Shown: positions 1-6,821, counted from the first letter of the stretch. The stretch is DNA of 18,570 bases from DAHVFY01 sp040388665 (GCA_040388665.1 JAZKBL010000054.1:1-18570); one strand, 5' to 3'. Notes: a model not told the origin generated them from the letters alone. Translations and numbers: made by a program.

Positions 1-55
1 CAACTGCAGAAACGGAATTTTCTGTCAAAAAAACTTATGGGTAAAAGTATGTTTG

Positions 56-118
56 TGTCTTTGCGTTAAATTTTTCAGTTTTCAAGCTCGTTTACTTAAA
101 AAATTTAACGCAAAGACG
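56..118. repeat. Inverted repeat of the TTTAACGCAAAGACGC type
   Basis: The arm TCTTTGCGTTAAATTTTT (58-75) is the exact reverse complement of 99-116, separated by a 23-nt AT-rich spacer. The motif AACGCAAAGACGCAAAGGC continues to the right of the second arm to about 126. No gene was found in positions 1-180. The repeat lies just beyond the terminator of the first porin gene and may be a small dispersed repeat or a transcription barrier. I cannot tell its copy number from this window. Confidence 0.6.
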
Positions 119-133
119 CAAAGGCGCAGAGAG

Positions 134-168
134 AAGAAAAAAGGCTTGAGGAGGATCCTCAAGCCTTT
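134..168 (-). terminator. Rho-independent terminator of the first porin gene
   Basis: Arms 140-151 (AAAGGCTTGAGG) and 157-168 (CCTCAAGCCTTT) are perfectly complementary with a 5-nt loop. On the minus strand the hairpin is followed by a U-rich tract, the complement of the A-run at 137-142. It lies 12 bp beyond the stop codon of the porin gene that ends at 181. Confidence 0.9.
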
Positions 169-180
169 AAGCGCTTTTGA

Positions 181-1311
181 TTAGAATGCAAAGAGTGCAG
201 AAATTGTAAGACCGTTGTAAGAGAGATCGCCCTGGTTGCTGACGGTGATGCCAGGTATGAAATCATCGACAACACGGAGAAATTGGTTTTGGCTAAAGAA
301 CATATGCTGTTCCCAACCTGCTTGGAGACGGAAGTAGAATCTGTCTCTATTGAAATATTGTCCCCAGCGTAGCCCCGCACCTAGATCCACAATGGCTCTG
401 CATGCTGTAAATTTACTTTTCTCATTAAAAACATTGAAAGATACTAGACCGGTTGGTTTGAAATTTTGATCCTCATCAATGTGGAATCTACCGAAAAGAA
501 GGGATGCTGCAAGATCGCCAAATAGGCTAAATCCATGTCCCATGCCCCATTGGTTATTCAAGCCGCCACGCAGACCAATTCCCCAAAATTTACATTTTTC
601 TTCACTATACAAAGTTCCCGGAACATTCAGATCGATAGGCGATGGACGGATCACATTGAAACTGCCGTGGTAGTTTTGTTTGTAATCTTGGTTGACCCAA
701 GCTGTACGTAATCCAAAATGGGGTCTTAATGTGAGCCATTTACTAACAAAAAATTGACGACCGAGTTCTAGATCGATGATGTTAAGATGGGTTTTCCAAT
801 GCGCGTTTGCGGAGGATATTTGTGTACTTATGCTATCAATTTCCTGCAGATTCATGATTGTAGGAAAAAGATTGCCGCCTGAGTTTGGTGTTACGTGTCT
901 GTCTGCTCGAGAAATAAGCCATGTCCAGTCTGCATACACATCCCAACCATCATGTGGAAGGTTGTAGCCAAGGCCTAAACGAAAGCCTGGTTCATATTTA
1001 AAGTGCGGGCTAACAAGCTTTCCACTATCTACAAAACCGGCATTTGTACCGTTTTTTACAACAAATCCAAGGCCGCTTTCATTGCCAATCCAATAGAGAA
1101 AATCGGCTGTAACAAATACATCGGCACCATCTCTTATTTGAGGTCTTCCATTAGGATTGATCATGCCATTCGCAGATTTTCTTTGTTCTAAAGCTGCCAC
1201 GCGGTTTTCAAGGTTGCGCATTTGTGCGTCATCGGCTGCATGCACAACGCTTATTGCAGTGAGAAGAGATGCGGCTGCAACAGACTGCATCATTTTAAAG
1301 TTTCGGTACAT
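181..1311 (-). CDS. MOMP-like outer membrane porin (Lpg1974/Legionella_OMP type), copy 1
   Basis: Predicted 376-aa beta-barrel protein of the outer membrane, probably a pore for small solutes. The frame is open upstream to 1347, but I take ATG 1311 because AAGGGGG lies six bases before it and the protein then begins with a signal peptide (MYRNFKMMQSVAAASLLTA... cut near VHA-AD). The mature protein starts with a short heptad-like stretch (LENRVAALEQRK), then the family-typical FVTADFLYWIGNESGLGF. A central block, NLNIVDLELGR..F..SKWLTLRP, is shared with the neighbouring porin. The chain ends in an aromatic residue (ALFAF), as expected for BamA-inserted barrels. It has only two mature cysteines. 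It is a tandem paralogue of the gene at 1803-3017, transcribed separately: each has its own terminator and a promoter region lies between them. The family is well supported; substrate and exact subfamily are not. Confidence 0.85.
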   Translation of the reverse strand: MYRNFKMMQSVAAASLLTAISVVHAADDAQMRNLENRVAALEQRKSANGMINPNGRPQIRDGADVFVTADFLYWIGNESGLGFVVKNGTNAGFVDSGKLVSPHFKYEPGFRLGLGYNLPHDGWDVYADWTWLISRADRHVTPNSGGNLFPTIMNLQEIDSISTQISSANAHWKTHLNIIDLELGRQFFVSKWLTLRPHFGLRTAWVNQDYKQNYHGSFNVIRPSPIDLNVPGTLYSEEKCKFWGIGLRGGLNNQWGMGHGFSLFGDLAASLLFGRFHIDEDQNFKPTGLVSFNVFNEKSKFTACRAIVDLGAGLRWGQYFNRDRFYFRLQAGWEQHMFFSQNQFLRVVDDFIPGITVSNQGDLSYNGLTISALFAF

Positions 1312-1366
1312 AAAGATCCCCCTTAAGTTTCGACCGATCAAATTCATAGACTAAAGCTGTGTGTAG

Positions 1367-1539
1367 TATATACTCCTGGCACTCGAAAGTTGGGTTTTTT
1401 TTGCGTCAGCAACCATTAAATTTTAACCCGCCTGCAAAGCTCAGCTTATTCAAGTTGAGCTTCGACGCCAGCCGTGCTTAGTTTAAATTTAAGGTGCTTT
1501 CTTGATAAAACCCCAACTTTCAAGTGTTAGGAGTATATA
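1367..1539. repeat. 173-bp imperfect palindromic (MITE-like) element A
   Basis: The ends TATATACTCCT (1367-1377) and AGGAGTATATA (1529-1539) are exact inverted repeats. Complementarity continues inwards: CACTCGAAAGTTGGG at 1381-1395 pairs with CCCAACTTTCAAGTG near 1512-1525 with one mismatch. Further partial pairing around 1415-1435 and 1482-1496, and AAGCTCAGC/GTTGAGCTT near the middle, make most of the element one long hairpin. No coding frame is seen in it. It lies between the start of porin copy 1 and a TATAAT box at 1573-1578, so it would be part of that gene's leader if that promoter is used. Confidence 0.7.
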
Positions 1540-1556
1540 AAAACGCACACACGAAA

Positions 1557-1602
1557 CTTATCTTGCCGTTCTATTATAAGATAAGTCCTGTTAACAATCT
1601 AA
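1557..1602 (-). promoter_or_regulatory. Putative promoter of porin copy 1 with an overlapping 8-bp inverted repeat
   Basis: On the minus strand a perfect TATAAT lies at 1578-1573. A weak -35 candidate, TTAGAT, lies at 1602-1597 (18-bp spacer). CTTATCTT (1557-1564) and AAGATAAG (1578-1585) form an 8-bp inverted repeat across and beside the -10 box, as an operator would. The start codon is about 260 bases downstream, and palindromic element A fills most of that leader. A second promoter closer to the gene, between 1323 and 1366, cannot be excluded. Confidence 0.4.
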
Positions 1603-1625
1603 TTTTTGATGGGATTTCTGGTCAA

Positions 1626-1752
1626 TAGACTTCTTTCAAAGCTCGCTTTGTTTGAAAAAATTGAATTTTTTTGGCATTTTCAAAATCGATTTTTGAAGGT
1701 AATGTGAGGACATATAGTTGAAAAAATAGACTTCGGAGACGCCAAAAAAAAA
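1626..1752. repeat. Truncated copy of dispersed palindromic element B
   Basis: This stretch aligns over almost its whole length with the reverse complement of 18319-18483. Both begin TAGACTTCTTTC and share GCTTTGTTTGAAAAAATTG, then a TTTTTTTGG run, GATTTTTGAAG, AATGTG, TTGAAAAAAT or CTGAAAAAAT, and GCCAAAAAAAA. The last ~37 bp, including the second terminal repeat, are missing here: the sequence runs directly into the terminator palindrome of porin copy 2. No coding frame is seen in it. Confidence 0.75.
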
Positions 1753-1776
1753 CCTGAGTCTCGTACGAGACTCAGG
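1744..1776 (-). terminator. Rho-independent terminator of the second porin gene
   Basis: Positions 1753-1776 form a perfect 24-bp palindrome (arms CCTGAGTCTCGT and ACGAGACTCAGG). On the minus strand it is followed by a run of nine U, the complement of A1744-A1752. It lies about 25 bp past the stop codon at 1803. The U-run is at the same time the edge of the truncated element B, so the element supplies the T-tract as the sequence now stands. Confidence 0.9.
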
Positions 1777-1802
1777 CTGAATTTTAACCTGTCTTACTTC
1801 TA

Positions 1803-3017
1803 TTAGAAGTAGATACGGCCACCAAGTGTGAAACCTTGGAAAGATAGGTCACCACGCTCATGAGCGAATGTCTGTGTGTTATTGTCGCCTGTGCGCAATA
1901 CTCTCCAGAATTGGTTCGCATTAAAGAATAGGTGCTGTTCCCAACCGAAATTGAAGCCAAGGCCCCAGTTTCCGTCGAAATCATGTCCCCATTCTAAACC
2001 AAGAGCGATGTCTGTAACAGCTCTTCCTGTTTCCCATTTGTTGGTATAGTGAAGTTCATTCACATCGCTAAATGAAGTTGTTACATCATCTGTAACTGCA
2101 GAGCCTTCAATTGTCTCTGAATGTCTTACTTTGAACTTGCCGTATAACAGAGAAATTGCAGCATCTCCGTAGAGACTAAAGCCCCAGCATAGACCCCAAC
2201 GTGAGTTTACGCCAGCTTTTGGACCTACGCCCCACCATTTATTTTTCATGGAGACTCTATCTTCAGATACGAAAACGATGTCAGCATCATCAAATGGTTC
2301 TGGGTTTACATGATTTACATCAAAGTAGTTGATTTTATACGACTCATTTGTCCATGCACCTCTAACACCGACAAAAGGACGGAGTTCAAGCCACTTAGAT
2401 GTCATGAATGCTCTGCCTAACTCAAGATCAACGATATTGAGGTTAACTTTCCACTTTGTGCTGTAATCATCAGCTGTTAGGTTATTACCATCTGTTGGTA
2501 AATCAGACCACATAGTGATAATAGGGGCAACATCAGGAACTACACAGCAATCATCGCAATCATCGTCGCAATCGCCTTGACCATTTTGGTAGTGTGTCCA
2601 CCAAAGATCGAGATCCCAACCGTCGCGGTGGAATACATAGCCGAGGCCTAAACGGAAACCGGCATTCCAACCTGGACATGGCTCTAACATTTTGCCGTTA
2701 TTGATAATGCTGTTTGCGTCATCATATTCTGAATCTTGTATTCCAAACTCAAGTCCACCCTCGCGAGCCCACCAGAAAAGTGCCTCTCCTGAGAAGAACA
2801 CGGTATTTGTGTGGTATGCGTTTGGAGTGATCATCATATCAGGTCCAACGCCATTTTTTACCATTGGTTGGTTTTGGACATTGACTTGAACCTGAGTTCC
2901 ATTCTGTTGAGTCATTGTATTTTGAGAACTAGAGTTATAATCAGCATTTACAACTGTTGTAAATGCAACAAGAGATGCAGCCAGCGCAGGCCACATTTTC
3001 TTTAAATTCAAATCCAT
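1803..3017 (-). CDS. MOMP-like outer membrane porin (Lpg1974/Legionella_OMP type), copy 2
   Basis: Predicted 404-aa outer membrane beta-barrel protein, paralogue of the gene at 181-1311. ATG 3017 is chosen over the open frame up to 3050 because AGGGGG sits six bases upstream and the sequence GGGGGATCTTTATG is identical at both porin genes. The signal peptide is MDLNLKKMWPALAASLVAF... with a cut near VNA. Family-like segments include VFFSGEALFWWAREGGLEFG and NLNIVDLELGR.F.TSKWLELRPF.GVR; the last residues, GRIYF, end in Phe. Residues 150-158 form an unusual acidic cysteine cluster, CDDDCDDCC, inside a predicted loop that porin copy 1 lacks. The mature chain has six cysteines against two in copy 1, so disulfide cross-linking, known for chlamydial outer membrane proteins, is plausible. 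The gene lies just after sctT but has its own promoter-like sequence. Confidence 0.85.
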   Translation of the reverse strand: MDLNLKKMWPALAASLVAFTTVVNADYNSSSQNTMTQQNGTQVQVNVQNQPMVKNGVGPDMMITPNAYHTNTVFFSGEALFWWAREGGLEFGIQDSEYDDANSIINNGKMLEPCPGWNAGFRLGLGYVFHRDGWDLDLWWTHYQNGQGDCDDDCDDCCVVPDVAPIITMWSDLPTDGNNLTADDYSTKWKVNLNIVDLELGRAFMTSKWLELRPFVGVRGAWTNESYKINYFDVNHVNPEPFDDADIVFVSEDRVSMKNKWWGVGPKAGVNSRWGLCWGFSLYGDAAISLLYGKFKVRHSETIEGSAVTDDVTTSFSDVNELHYTNKWETGRAVTDIALGLEWGHDFDGNWGLGFNFGWEQHLFFNANQFWRVLRTGDNNTQTFAHERGDLSFQGFTLGGRIYF

Positions 3018-3096
3018 AAAGATCCCCCTGGGTTTGGATCGAGTCATCACTTAGTTGCTGACATCTGCCACTGTTGCAGAGTCGTTTTATATCCCC

Positions 3097-3126
3097 ACTC
3101 TATTTTTTATTAGGATTTTACGTCAA
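3097..3126 (-). promoter_or_regulatory. Putative promoter of porin copy 2
   Basis: On the minus strand TTGACG (3126-3121) resembles a -35 box, followed after 18 bases by TAGAGT (3102-3097), a weak -10. A TATAAA lies a little further downstream. The -35 begins only 8 bases after the sctT stop codon, so the porin can be transcribed independently of the T3SS operon. There is no hairpin terminator between the two genes, so read-through from sctT is also possible. Confidence 0.45.
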
Positions 3127-3133
3127 CGAATTT

Positions 3134-3967
3134 TCAAATTTTCATTGTGTGTATAAGAAAATCGATCTTCTGGAACCACTGTAGAGATAGTTTTCCAATT
3201 TGCTCAAGAATGAAAAACCAGCCCAGCCAGAGCAGTGCCAGGGCTAAAAGGGATTTAAACGCCATTCCTAAAAAGGCGATTTGGACTTGCGGCGCTAGCC
3301 TGTTCGCAATTCCTAAAAACATTTCAGCCATCAAAACTGCAACAAGAGCTGGCGCTGCTATTTGGATAGAAATAGCGACAAAATGGTTGACGAGTCCAAG
3401 CATAGTTTTCCAAAAAGGCTGGGCAAGAGAGAAAAAAGCGGAAGGGATAAGGGTGTCGATGGGGATGAGGGAATAGGATTCCATGATGCCATTTAAAAAA
3501 TAAAAAGGACCGCTTAGCTGAAAGAAAATAACAACAGAAAGGTAATTAAGAAGGACTCCAATGGGGGATGTCTGTGTTTGTAAAAGGGGGTCTTGGACTT
3601 GTAGTGATGAGGAACCACGTACATAGTCGATCAAAATACCCGAGGCTTCAGCAATATAAAAAGGGATAGAGGCGAGCATCCCAATGATCATTCCAATAAA
3701 AGCCTCTTTCAAAGAGAGGCCGAGAAACGTAAGATTAAAGTCCAAAGGGTGCGTGACTGTAAGCATAATATGAGGAAGCATAATGATAGAAAGAGATGTT
3801 GCAAGCCCCATTTTAACAGCGCCCGGTAGTCTAGAGCCTAAAAACGAAACAAGCGCAACGATGGGTACAAGCCGCATTAAGGACAAGAAAAAAACGGTAA
3901 TAAGAGATGTGAAGGATATATGAGGTAAGCTTATGAAAAAAGAGTAATAATCATCTGTCGATGGCAT
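3134..3967 (-). CDS. sctT: Type III secretion export-gate protein SctT (CdsT/YscT/FliR family)
   Basis: Inner-membrane part of the T3SS export gate, which assembles with SctR and SctS into the helical entry pore for substrates. The 277 residues are close to the family's usual length. They are very hydrophobic, with segments at roughly 17-40, 60-75, 82-107, 129-152, 184-215 and 228-257. FliR/SctT-like stretches include SLKEAFIGMIIGMLASIPFYIAEASG and VAVLMAEMFLGIANRLAPQVQ. ATG 3967 is used; an AGGATAGG sequence stands 4-12 bases upstream. This is the last gene of the operon sctJKLRST, 94 bp after sctS. That gap folds as a hairpin that includes the ribosome binding site (see 3969-4060), so its translation may be limited relative to sctS. 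Confidence 0.93.
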   Translation of the reverse strand: MPSTDDYYSFFISLPHISFTSLITVFFLSLMRLVPIVALVSFLGSRLPGAVKMGLATSLSIIMLPHIMLTVTHPLDFNLTFLGLSLKEAFIGMIIGMLASIPFYIAEASGILIDYVRGSSSLQVQDPLLQTQTSPIGVLLNYLSVVIFFQLSGPFYFLNGIMESYSLIPIDTLIPSAFFSLAQPFWKTMLGLVNHFVAISIQIAAPALVAVLMAEMFLGIANRLAPQVQIAFLGMAFKSLLALALLWLGWFFILEQIGKLSLQWFQKIDFLIHTMKI

Positions 3968-3968
3968 T

Positions 3969-4060
3969 GAACCTATCCTGACATGCTGGATGTTTGGTTT
4001 TTAATGGATTTTTTCGTAGATTGTAGAGCTGTTTTGTATCCGGAATGTTGGGATAGGTTC
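3969..4060 (-). promoter_or_regulatory. Intercistronic hairpin covering the sctT ribosome binding site
   Basis: GAACCTATCC (3969-3978) and GGATAGGTTC (4051-4060) are perfect inverted repeats. With mismatches the arms extend to 22 nt each (3969-3990 and 4039-4060, 18 of 22 positions complementary). In the minus-strand mRNA the 5' arm begins one base after the sctS stop codon, and the 3' arm contains the sctT Shine-Dalgarno sequence AGGATAGG, ending one base before ATG. The whole sctS-sctT gap is therefore this structure. Sequestration of the ribosome binding site is an inference. Confidence 0.6.
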
Positions 4061-4061
4061 A

Positions 4062-4331
4062 TTATGAAGCCCATTTGGGGAAGTTTACAAAGATGTTATT
4101 GGCAAATTGTAGAATCTGAGCGCATAGCCATCCGCCGATAACAAAAAGGGTAATAATGACTGAAAACAGCTTTACCATAAAGGAGAGGGTTTGTTCTTGG
4201 ATTTGGGTTGCAGCTTGAAAAATCGCAACAAATAAGCCGAGGATTGTGCTGATCATAATTGGAGGGCCTGACACGATCAGAATCAATAGCAAGGACTGAT
4301 AAGAGAGTTGGTAGATTTCTGCAGAAAACAT
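4062..4331 (-). CDS. sctS: Type III secretion export-gate protein SctS (CdsS/YscS/FliQ family)
   Basis: Small inner-membrane protein of the T3SS export gate (SctR5-S4-T1-type complex). Its 89 residues match the family length. Two hydrophobic hairpin segments are seen (about 13-36 and 50-72), with the family-like stretches LLILIVSGPPIMISTILGLF and FQAATQIQEQTLSFMVKL. The ATG at 4331 has a strong ribosome binding site, TAAGGAGGCAAG. Upstream, between sctR and this gene, lies the palindromic element at 4344-4506. Without it the sctR stop codon would be nine bases from this ATG. An overlapping frame at 4096-4368 is only a shadow. Confidence 0.94.
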   Translation of the reverse strand: MFSAEIYQLSYQSLLLILIVSGPPIMISTILGLFVAIFQAATQIQEQTLSFMVKLFSVIITLFVIGGWLCAQILQFANNIFVNFPKWAS

Positions 4332-4343
4332 CTTGCCTCCTTA

Positions 4344-4506
4344 GGGCTTGTAAGAAAATAAGTTCCAACAGTTAAACTGCGTCAAAGCTCTCGCGGTTCA
4401 ACGATCGTAAATGAGCTAATATTAAATCAATATAAACTCATTTACGATCGTTGAACCCCGAGGCTTTCACGCAGTTTAACTGCGGACATTATTTCCTTAC
4501 AAGCCC
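4344..4506. mobile_element. 163-bp MITE-like palindrome (element C) inserted between sctR and sctS
   Basis: Left arm 4344-4415 and right arm 4437-4506 are inverted repeats over their whole length with few mismatches, around a 21-nt AT-rich loop (4416-4436). The ends are GGGCTTGTAAG and CTTACAAGCCC. TTA stands directly on both sides (4341-4343 and 4507-4509), as a 3-bp target duplication would. Removing the element and one TTA gives sctR stop TAA, then GGAGGCAAG, then the sctS ATG, a normal compact operon junction. There is no coding frame, so it would be mobilised in trans. TNA duplications occur with some IS5-family (IS1031-group) elements, but that assignment is only a guess. Confidence 0.85.
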
Positions 4507-5316
4507 TTAGCGAAATGATAAAACGAGACCTTGAATAATGAGTGTCCAACCATCAACCATGACGATCAGAAGAAGCTTTAATGGCAATGAGATTGTAAGC
4601 GGCGAGAGCATCATCATACCCATTGCAAGCAAAATATTGGAAACAACAAGATCGATGACAAAAAATGGTAAGTAAATCAGCACGCCGATTTCAAATGCCG
4701 CTTTCAACTGGGTTGTGATGAAAGAGGGGATGAGGACGATGAAATCGGTTGGCTTTAATGTTTTTCTAAAGTCCTCAGGAAAGGATTTATAAGCGAGTTG
4801 ATAAAAACCTTGGATATGTTTTCCGAGCGTATTTCTTTGTAAAAAATCACGCATGGGCTCTTTTGCCTTATTTGCTACATTAATCATGTAAGTAGCGGTG
4901 GGTCCTGAAATAAGAGTCACAGGCGCGGCTGTTTTGACATAATCTCCCGCAGCATTATACATGGCAAGGCAGGTCGGATACATGACGTAGATCGACATCA
5001 AAAGTGCAATTCCGTTGAGAATCTGATTAGGAGGGGAATTTTGCACGCCGAGCGCATTGCGGAGCAAAGAAAGGACGATCACCATTTTAATGTAAGAAGT
5101 CAGCATCATGATGGCAAATGGAAGGAGAGCCAGTCCTGCTAGTACCGTTAATTCTGTTGTAACAGAGGGCGTAATCGTGGTTTCGTTGACTCTTTGTGCT
5201 TGCTCCATTGCCTGTATTTGTTCAGGTGTAGGGGTGGCGCTAGTAGGATCTTGTGCCAGAAGAGAGCTTCCTAAAATTAAGCTCAGGGCGAGAACAAAAA
5301 GAAGATATTTTTTCAT
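4507..5316 (-). CDS. sctR: Type III secretion export-gate protein SctR (CdsR/YscR/FliP family)
   Basis: Core inner-membrane protein of the T3SS export gate. The 269 residues begin with a signal-peptide-like segment (MKKYLLFVLALSLILGSSLLA) and a Thr/Pro/Gln-rich linker to about residue 50. The conserved FliP/SctR body follows: LAGLALLPFAIMMLTSYIKM, then VIVLSLLRNALGVQNSPPNQ, then NGIALLMSIYVMYP. The second half carries PSFITTQLKAAFEIGVLIYL and FFVIDLVVSNILLAMGMMML, typical SctR blocks. The N-terminal extension is longer than in enteric SctR, as in chlamydial CdsR. Its stop codon TAA (4509-4507) coincides with the 3-bp duplication flanking element C, so the reading frame was left intact by that insertion. 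It starts 11 bp after sctL. Confidence 0.95.
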   Translation of the reverse strand: MKKYLLFVLALSLILGSSLLAQDPTSATPTPEQIQAMEQAQRVNETTITPSVTTELTVLAGLALLPFAIMMLTSYIKMVIVLSLLRNALGVQNSPPNQILNGIALLMSIYVMYPTCLAMYNAAGDYVKTAAPVTLISGPTATYMINVANKAKEPMRDFLQRNTLGKHIQGFYQLAYKSFPEDFRKTLKPTDFIVLIPSFITTQLKAAFEIGVLIYLPFFVIDLVVSNILLAMGMMMLSPLTISLPLKLLLIVMVDGWTLIIQGLVLSFR

Positions 5317-5327
5317 GAAAATTTCCG

Positions 5328-5948
5328 TTATTTCTTGTAGCGTTCAAAAGCCGATTCAAGGGCGCGCCACTGATTTTCAATGGTGGCATTAATAATTCCA
5401 GCTTCCGTTTCTATAATACAGCCTCCAGGAGAAATATCTGACCTTTCTTGGATGGCAAGGACTTTAATCTGTTCAAAGATATCTTTAATTTTTTGCCTTT
5501 CTGTTTCAAGAAGTTCTTTATCCGTCTTACTTACGTAGATGGTGACTTTTTGCGCTTGTGTTATAGGTTTTAAAGCGTCAAGAACGATGTCTACGATCGT
5601 GTCAGGATGCATTTGAAGTTCTTTGCTTACAATTTTTTTTGCAGCTTTTAGAGCAAGTGGTAGGATTTGAAGATAAGCTTCGTGGTGCAGTTTTTTAATT
5701 TTTTTTTCGAAGCTCAGAATATGTTCGTTGAACGTTTCTAGTCCTTGATCAAAACCTTTTTGGCGAGCTTCTTCTTTGAGTTTTTCACACTCTTCTTTAG
5801 TCTCTTTTTTTAGTCGGATTGCATCTTCATGTGCTTTTTTTAAGACATCCTCTGCACTCAAAAGAATACTGTACTCTTCTTGCGGGATGATTTTCTCGTC
5901 CTCCGATGTGTGCAATTCTCCTTGATAGATAAGCGAAAAGAACTTCAT
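5328..5948 (-). CDS. sctL: Type III secretion ATPase stator protein SctL (CdsL/YscL/FliH family)
   Basis: Cytoplasmic peripheral stalk protein that binds the T3SS ATPase SctN and links it to the sorting platform. 206 residues, near the usual size. A long, highly charged coiled-coil lies at about 30-95 (repeated KK/EE heptads, EECEKLKEEARQKGFDQGLE). It is followed by the globular FliH/V-ATPase-E-like C-terminal domain with ALKAAKKIVSKEL and IQERSDISPGGCIIETEAGI, both characteristic of the family. The stop is 11 bp before sctR and the start is 6 bp after sctK, with AAGG nine bases before the ATG, so it is a normal operon member. The cognate ATPase gene sctN is not in this window. Confidence 0.92.
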   Translation of the reverse strand: MKFFSLIYQGELHTSEDEKIIPQEEYSILLSAEDVLKKAHEDAIRLKKETKEECEKLKEEARQKGFDQGLETFNEHILSFEKKIKKLHHEAYLQILPLALKAAKKIVSKELQMHPDTIVDIVLDALKPITQAQKVTIYVSKTDKELLETERQKIKDIFEQIKVLAIQERSDISPGGCIIETEAGIINATIENQWRALESAFERYKK

Positions 5949-5954
5949 GCTGTT

Positions 5955-6818
5955 TTACCTTGAGGTGTGTGTTTGAAGATAAGAAAATGCTTCTTCGATC
6001 TGGACAATGAGAGCATCTTTGGCGCGCGGTAAATCCAAGGGCGTAGAGAGTTTAATAAATTGTTTGGCTGTTTCTATTTCTAAGCGATGTGTTAGATGCC
6101 AAATAAAGCTTTCATGTTGTCCATAAAGAGCTTTTGCGAGCCTATTAATGCCTCTTCCTTGAAGGATGTTTCTAAGAGATATTTTATCTCCTGTCCACTG
6201 AGAAAGAGAGAGTTTTTTAAAAGCAACAGGCTCTTTTTTTTGCATTAAAATTTTTAGAAATTTAAGTTCTTCTTGATATAGAGTCGATTGAATTTTTTTT
6301 AGTTTGGCAGTTTCAATAATTTGACGCATCTCATGGGCTAAATCATGGAGTCCGAGTAAAAAGATGAGTGTGTTAAAAAGGCTAGAACTTAAAGTTAAAA
6401 GGATATTTAAAGGAGACTTAGGAAGACATGCTAGAGGATATTGTTGGAAAGCTCCTAGCTTGTCCCATAAAGTTTTTTGCAAAAAATTTTTTGCAGAGGA
6501 AGAGAGAGAAAGTAGGTTATTGGTAAATAGTAAGTTTTTTTGCAGCTCTTCAGCATGTGTTTTTTTTAGAGAAGAGAGAAATAAACGGATATCAGATTCT
6601 GCAAGAGATCTTAAAAAAGGAGCGATCCAGCTGGGGTGGATAAGATAGAGCTGCTCTTCAAGAGAGTCTTGAAATTGCAAAGGGTCTCTTTCTGGAGCTG
6701 TTAGTTCTTGTAGCTCTTTTTGCTTCGATGAAGGAAGGAGCTTAAAGAGAGCTTTTCTTTTTTCAGAAGAGCATTTTAGCAAAAGAGATTGGCATACAAC
6801 CCAACTTGTTTTTTGCAT
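5955..6818 (-). CDS. sctK: Probable T3SS sorting-platform protein SctK (CT560-like)
   Basis: 287-residue soluble, leucine-rich protein without signal peptide. Its identity rests mainly on position: in Chlamydia the gene between cdsJ and cdsL is CT560, a divergent candidate for SctK, which docks the cytoplasmic sorting platform to the inner ring. Internal features are helices rich in Leu/Lys/Glu and a region, KSPLNILLTLSSSLFNTLIFLLG (about 135-157), hydrophobic enough to be a buried helix or possibly membrane-associated. A C-terminal block around residues 223-255 (GINRLAKALYGQHESFIWHL, then THRLE) has a helical, FliG/SctK-like look. It starts 3 bp after the sctJ stop. The ribosome binding site is poor (AGGAGG about 14 bases upstream), suggesting coupling to sctJ translation. 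The functional name is less certain than those of its neighbours. Confidence 0.7.
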   Translation of the reverse strand: MQKTSWVVCQSLLLKCSSEKRKALFKLLPSSKQKELQELTAPERDPLQFQDSLEEQLYLIHPSWIAPFLRSLAESDIRLFLSSLKKTHAEELQKNLLFTNNLLSLSSSAKNFLQKTLWDKLGAFQQYPLACLPKSPLNILLTLSSSLFNTLIFLLGLHDLAHEMRQIIETAKLKKIQSTLYQEELKFLKILMQKKEPVAFKKLSLSQWTGDKISLRNILQGRGINRLAKALYGQHESFIWHLTHRLEIETAKQFIKLSTPLDLPRAKDALIVQIEEAFSYLQTHTSR

Positions 6819-6821
6819 ATC

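Noticed and set aside
1157..1354. Plus-strand frames across the two porin genes
   Set aside because: They are antisense shadows of well-supported porin frames with no ribosome binding sites or family features.
4096..4368. 90-aa minus-strand frame over sctS and its upstream region
   Set aside because: It overlaps sctS out of frame, lacks a ribosome binding site, and its composition is that of a shadow frame. sctS itself has a strong site and family match.
4344..4506. Rho-independent terminator between sctR and sctS
   Set aside because: The arms are far too long, there is no U-tract after the hairpin on the minus strand, and a flanking TTA duplication indicates an insertion.
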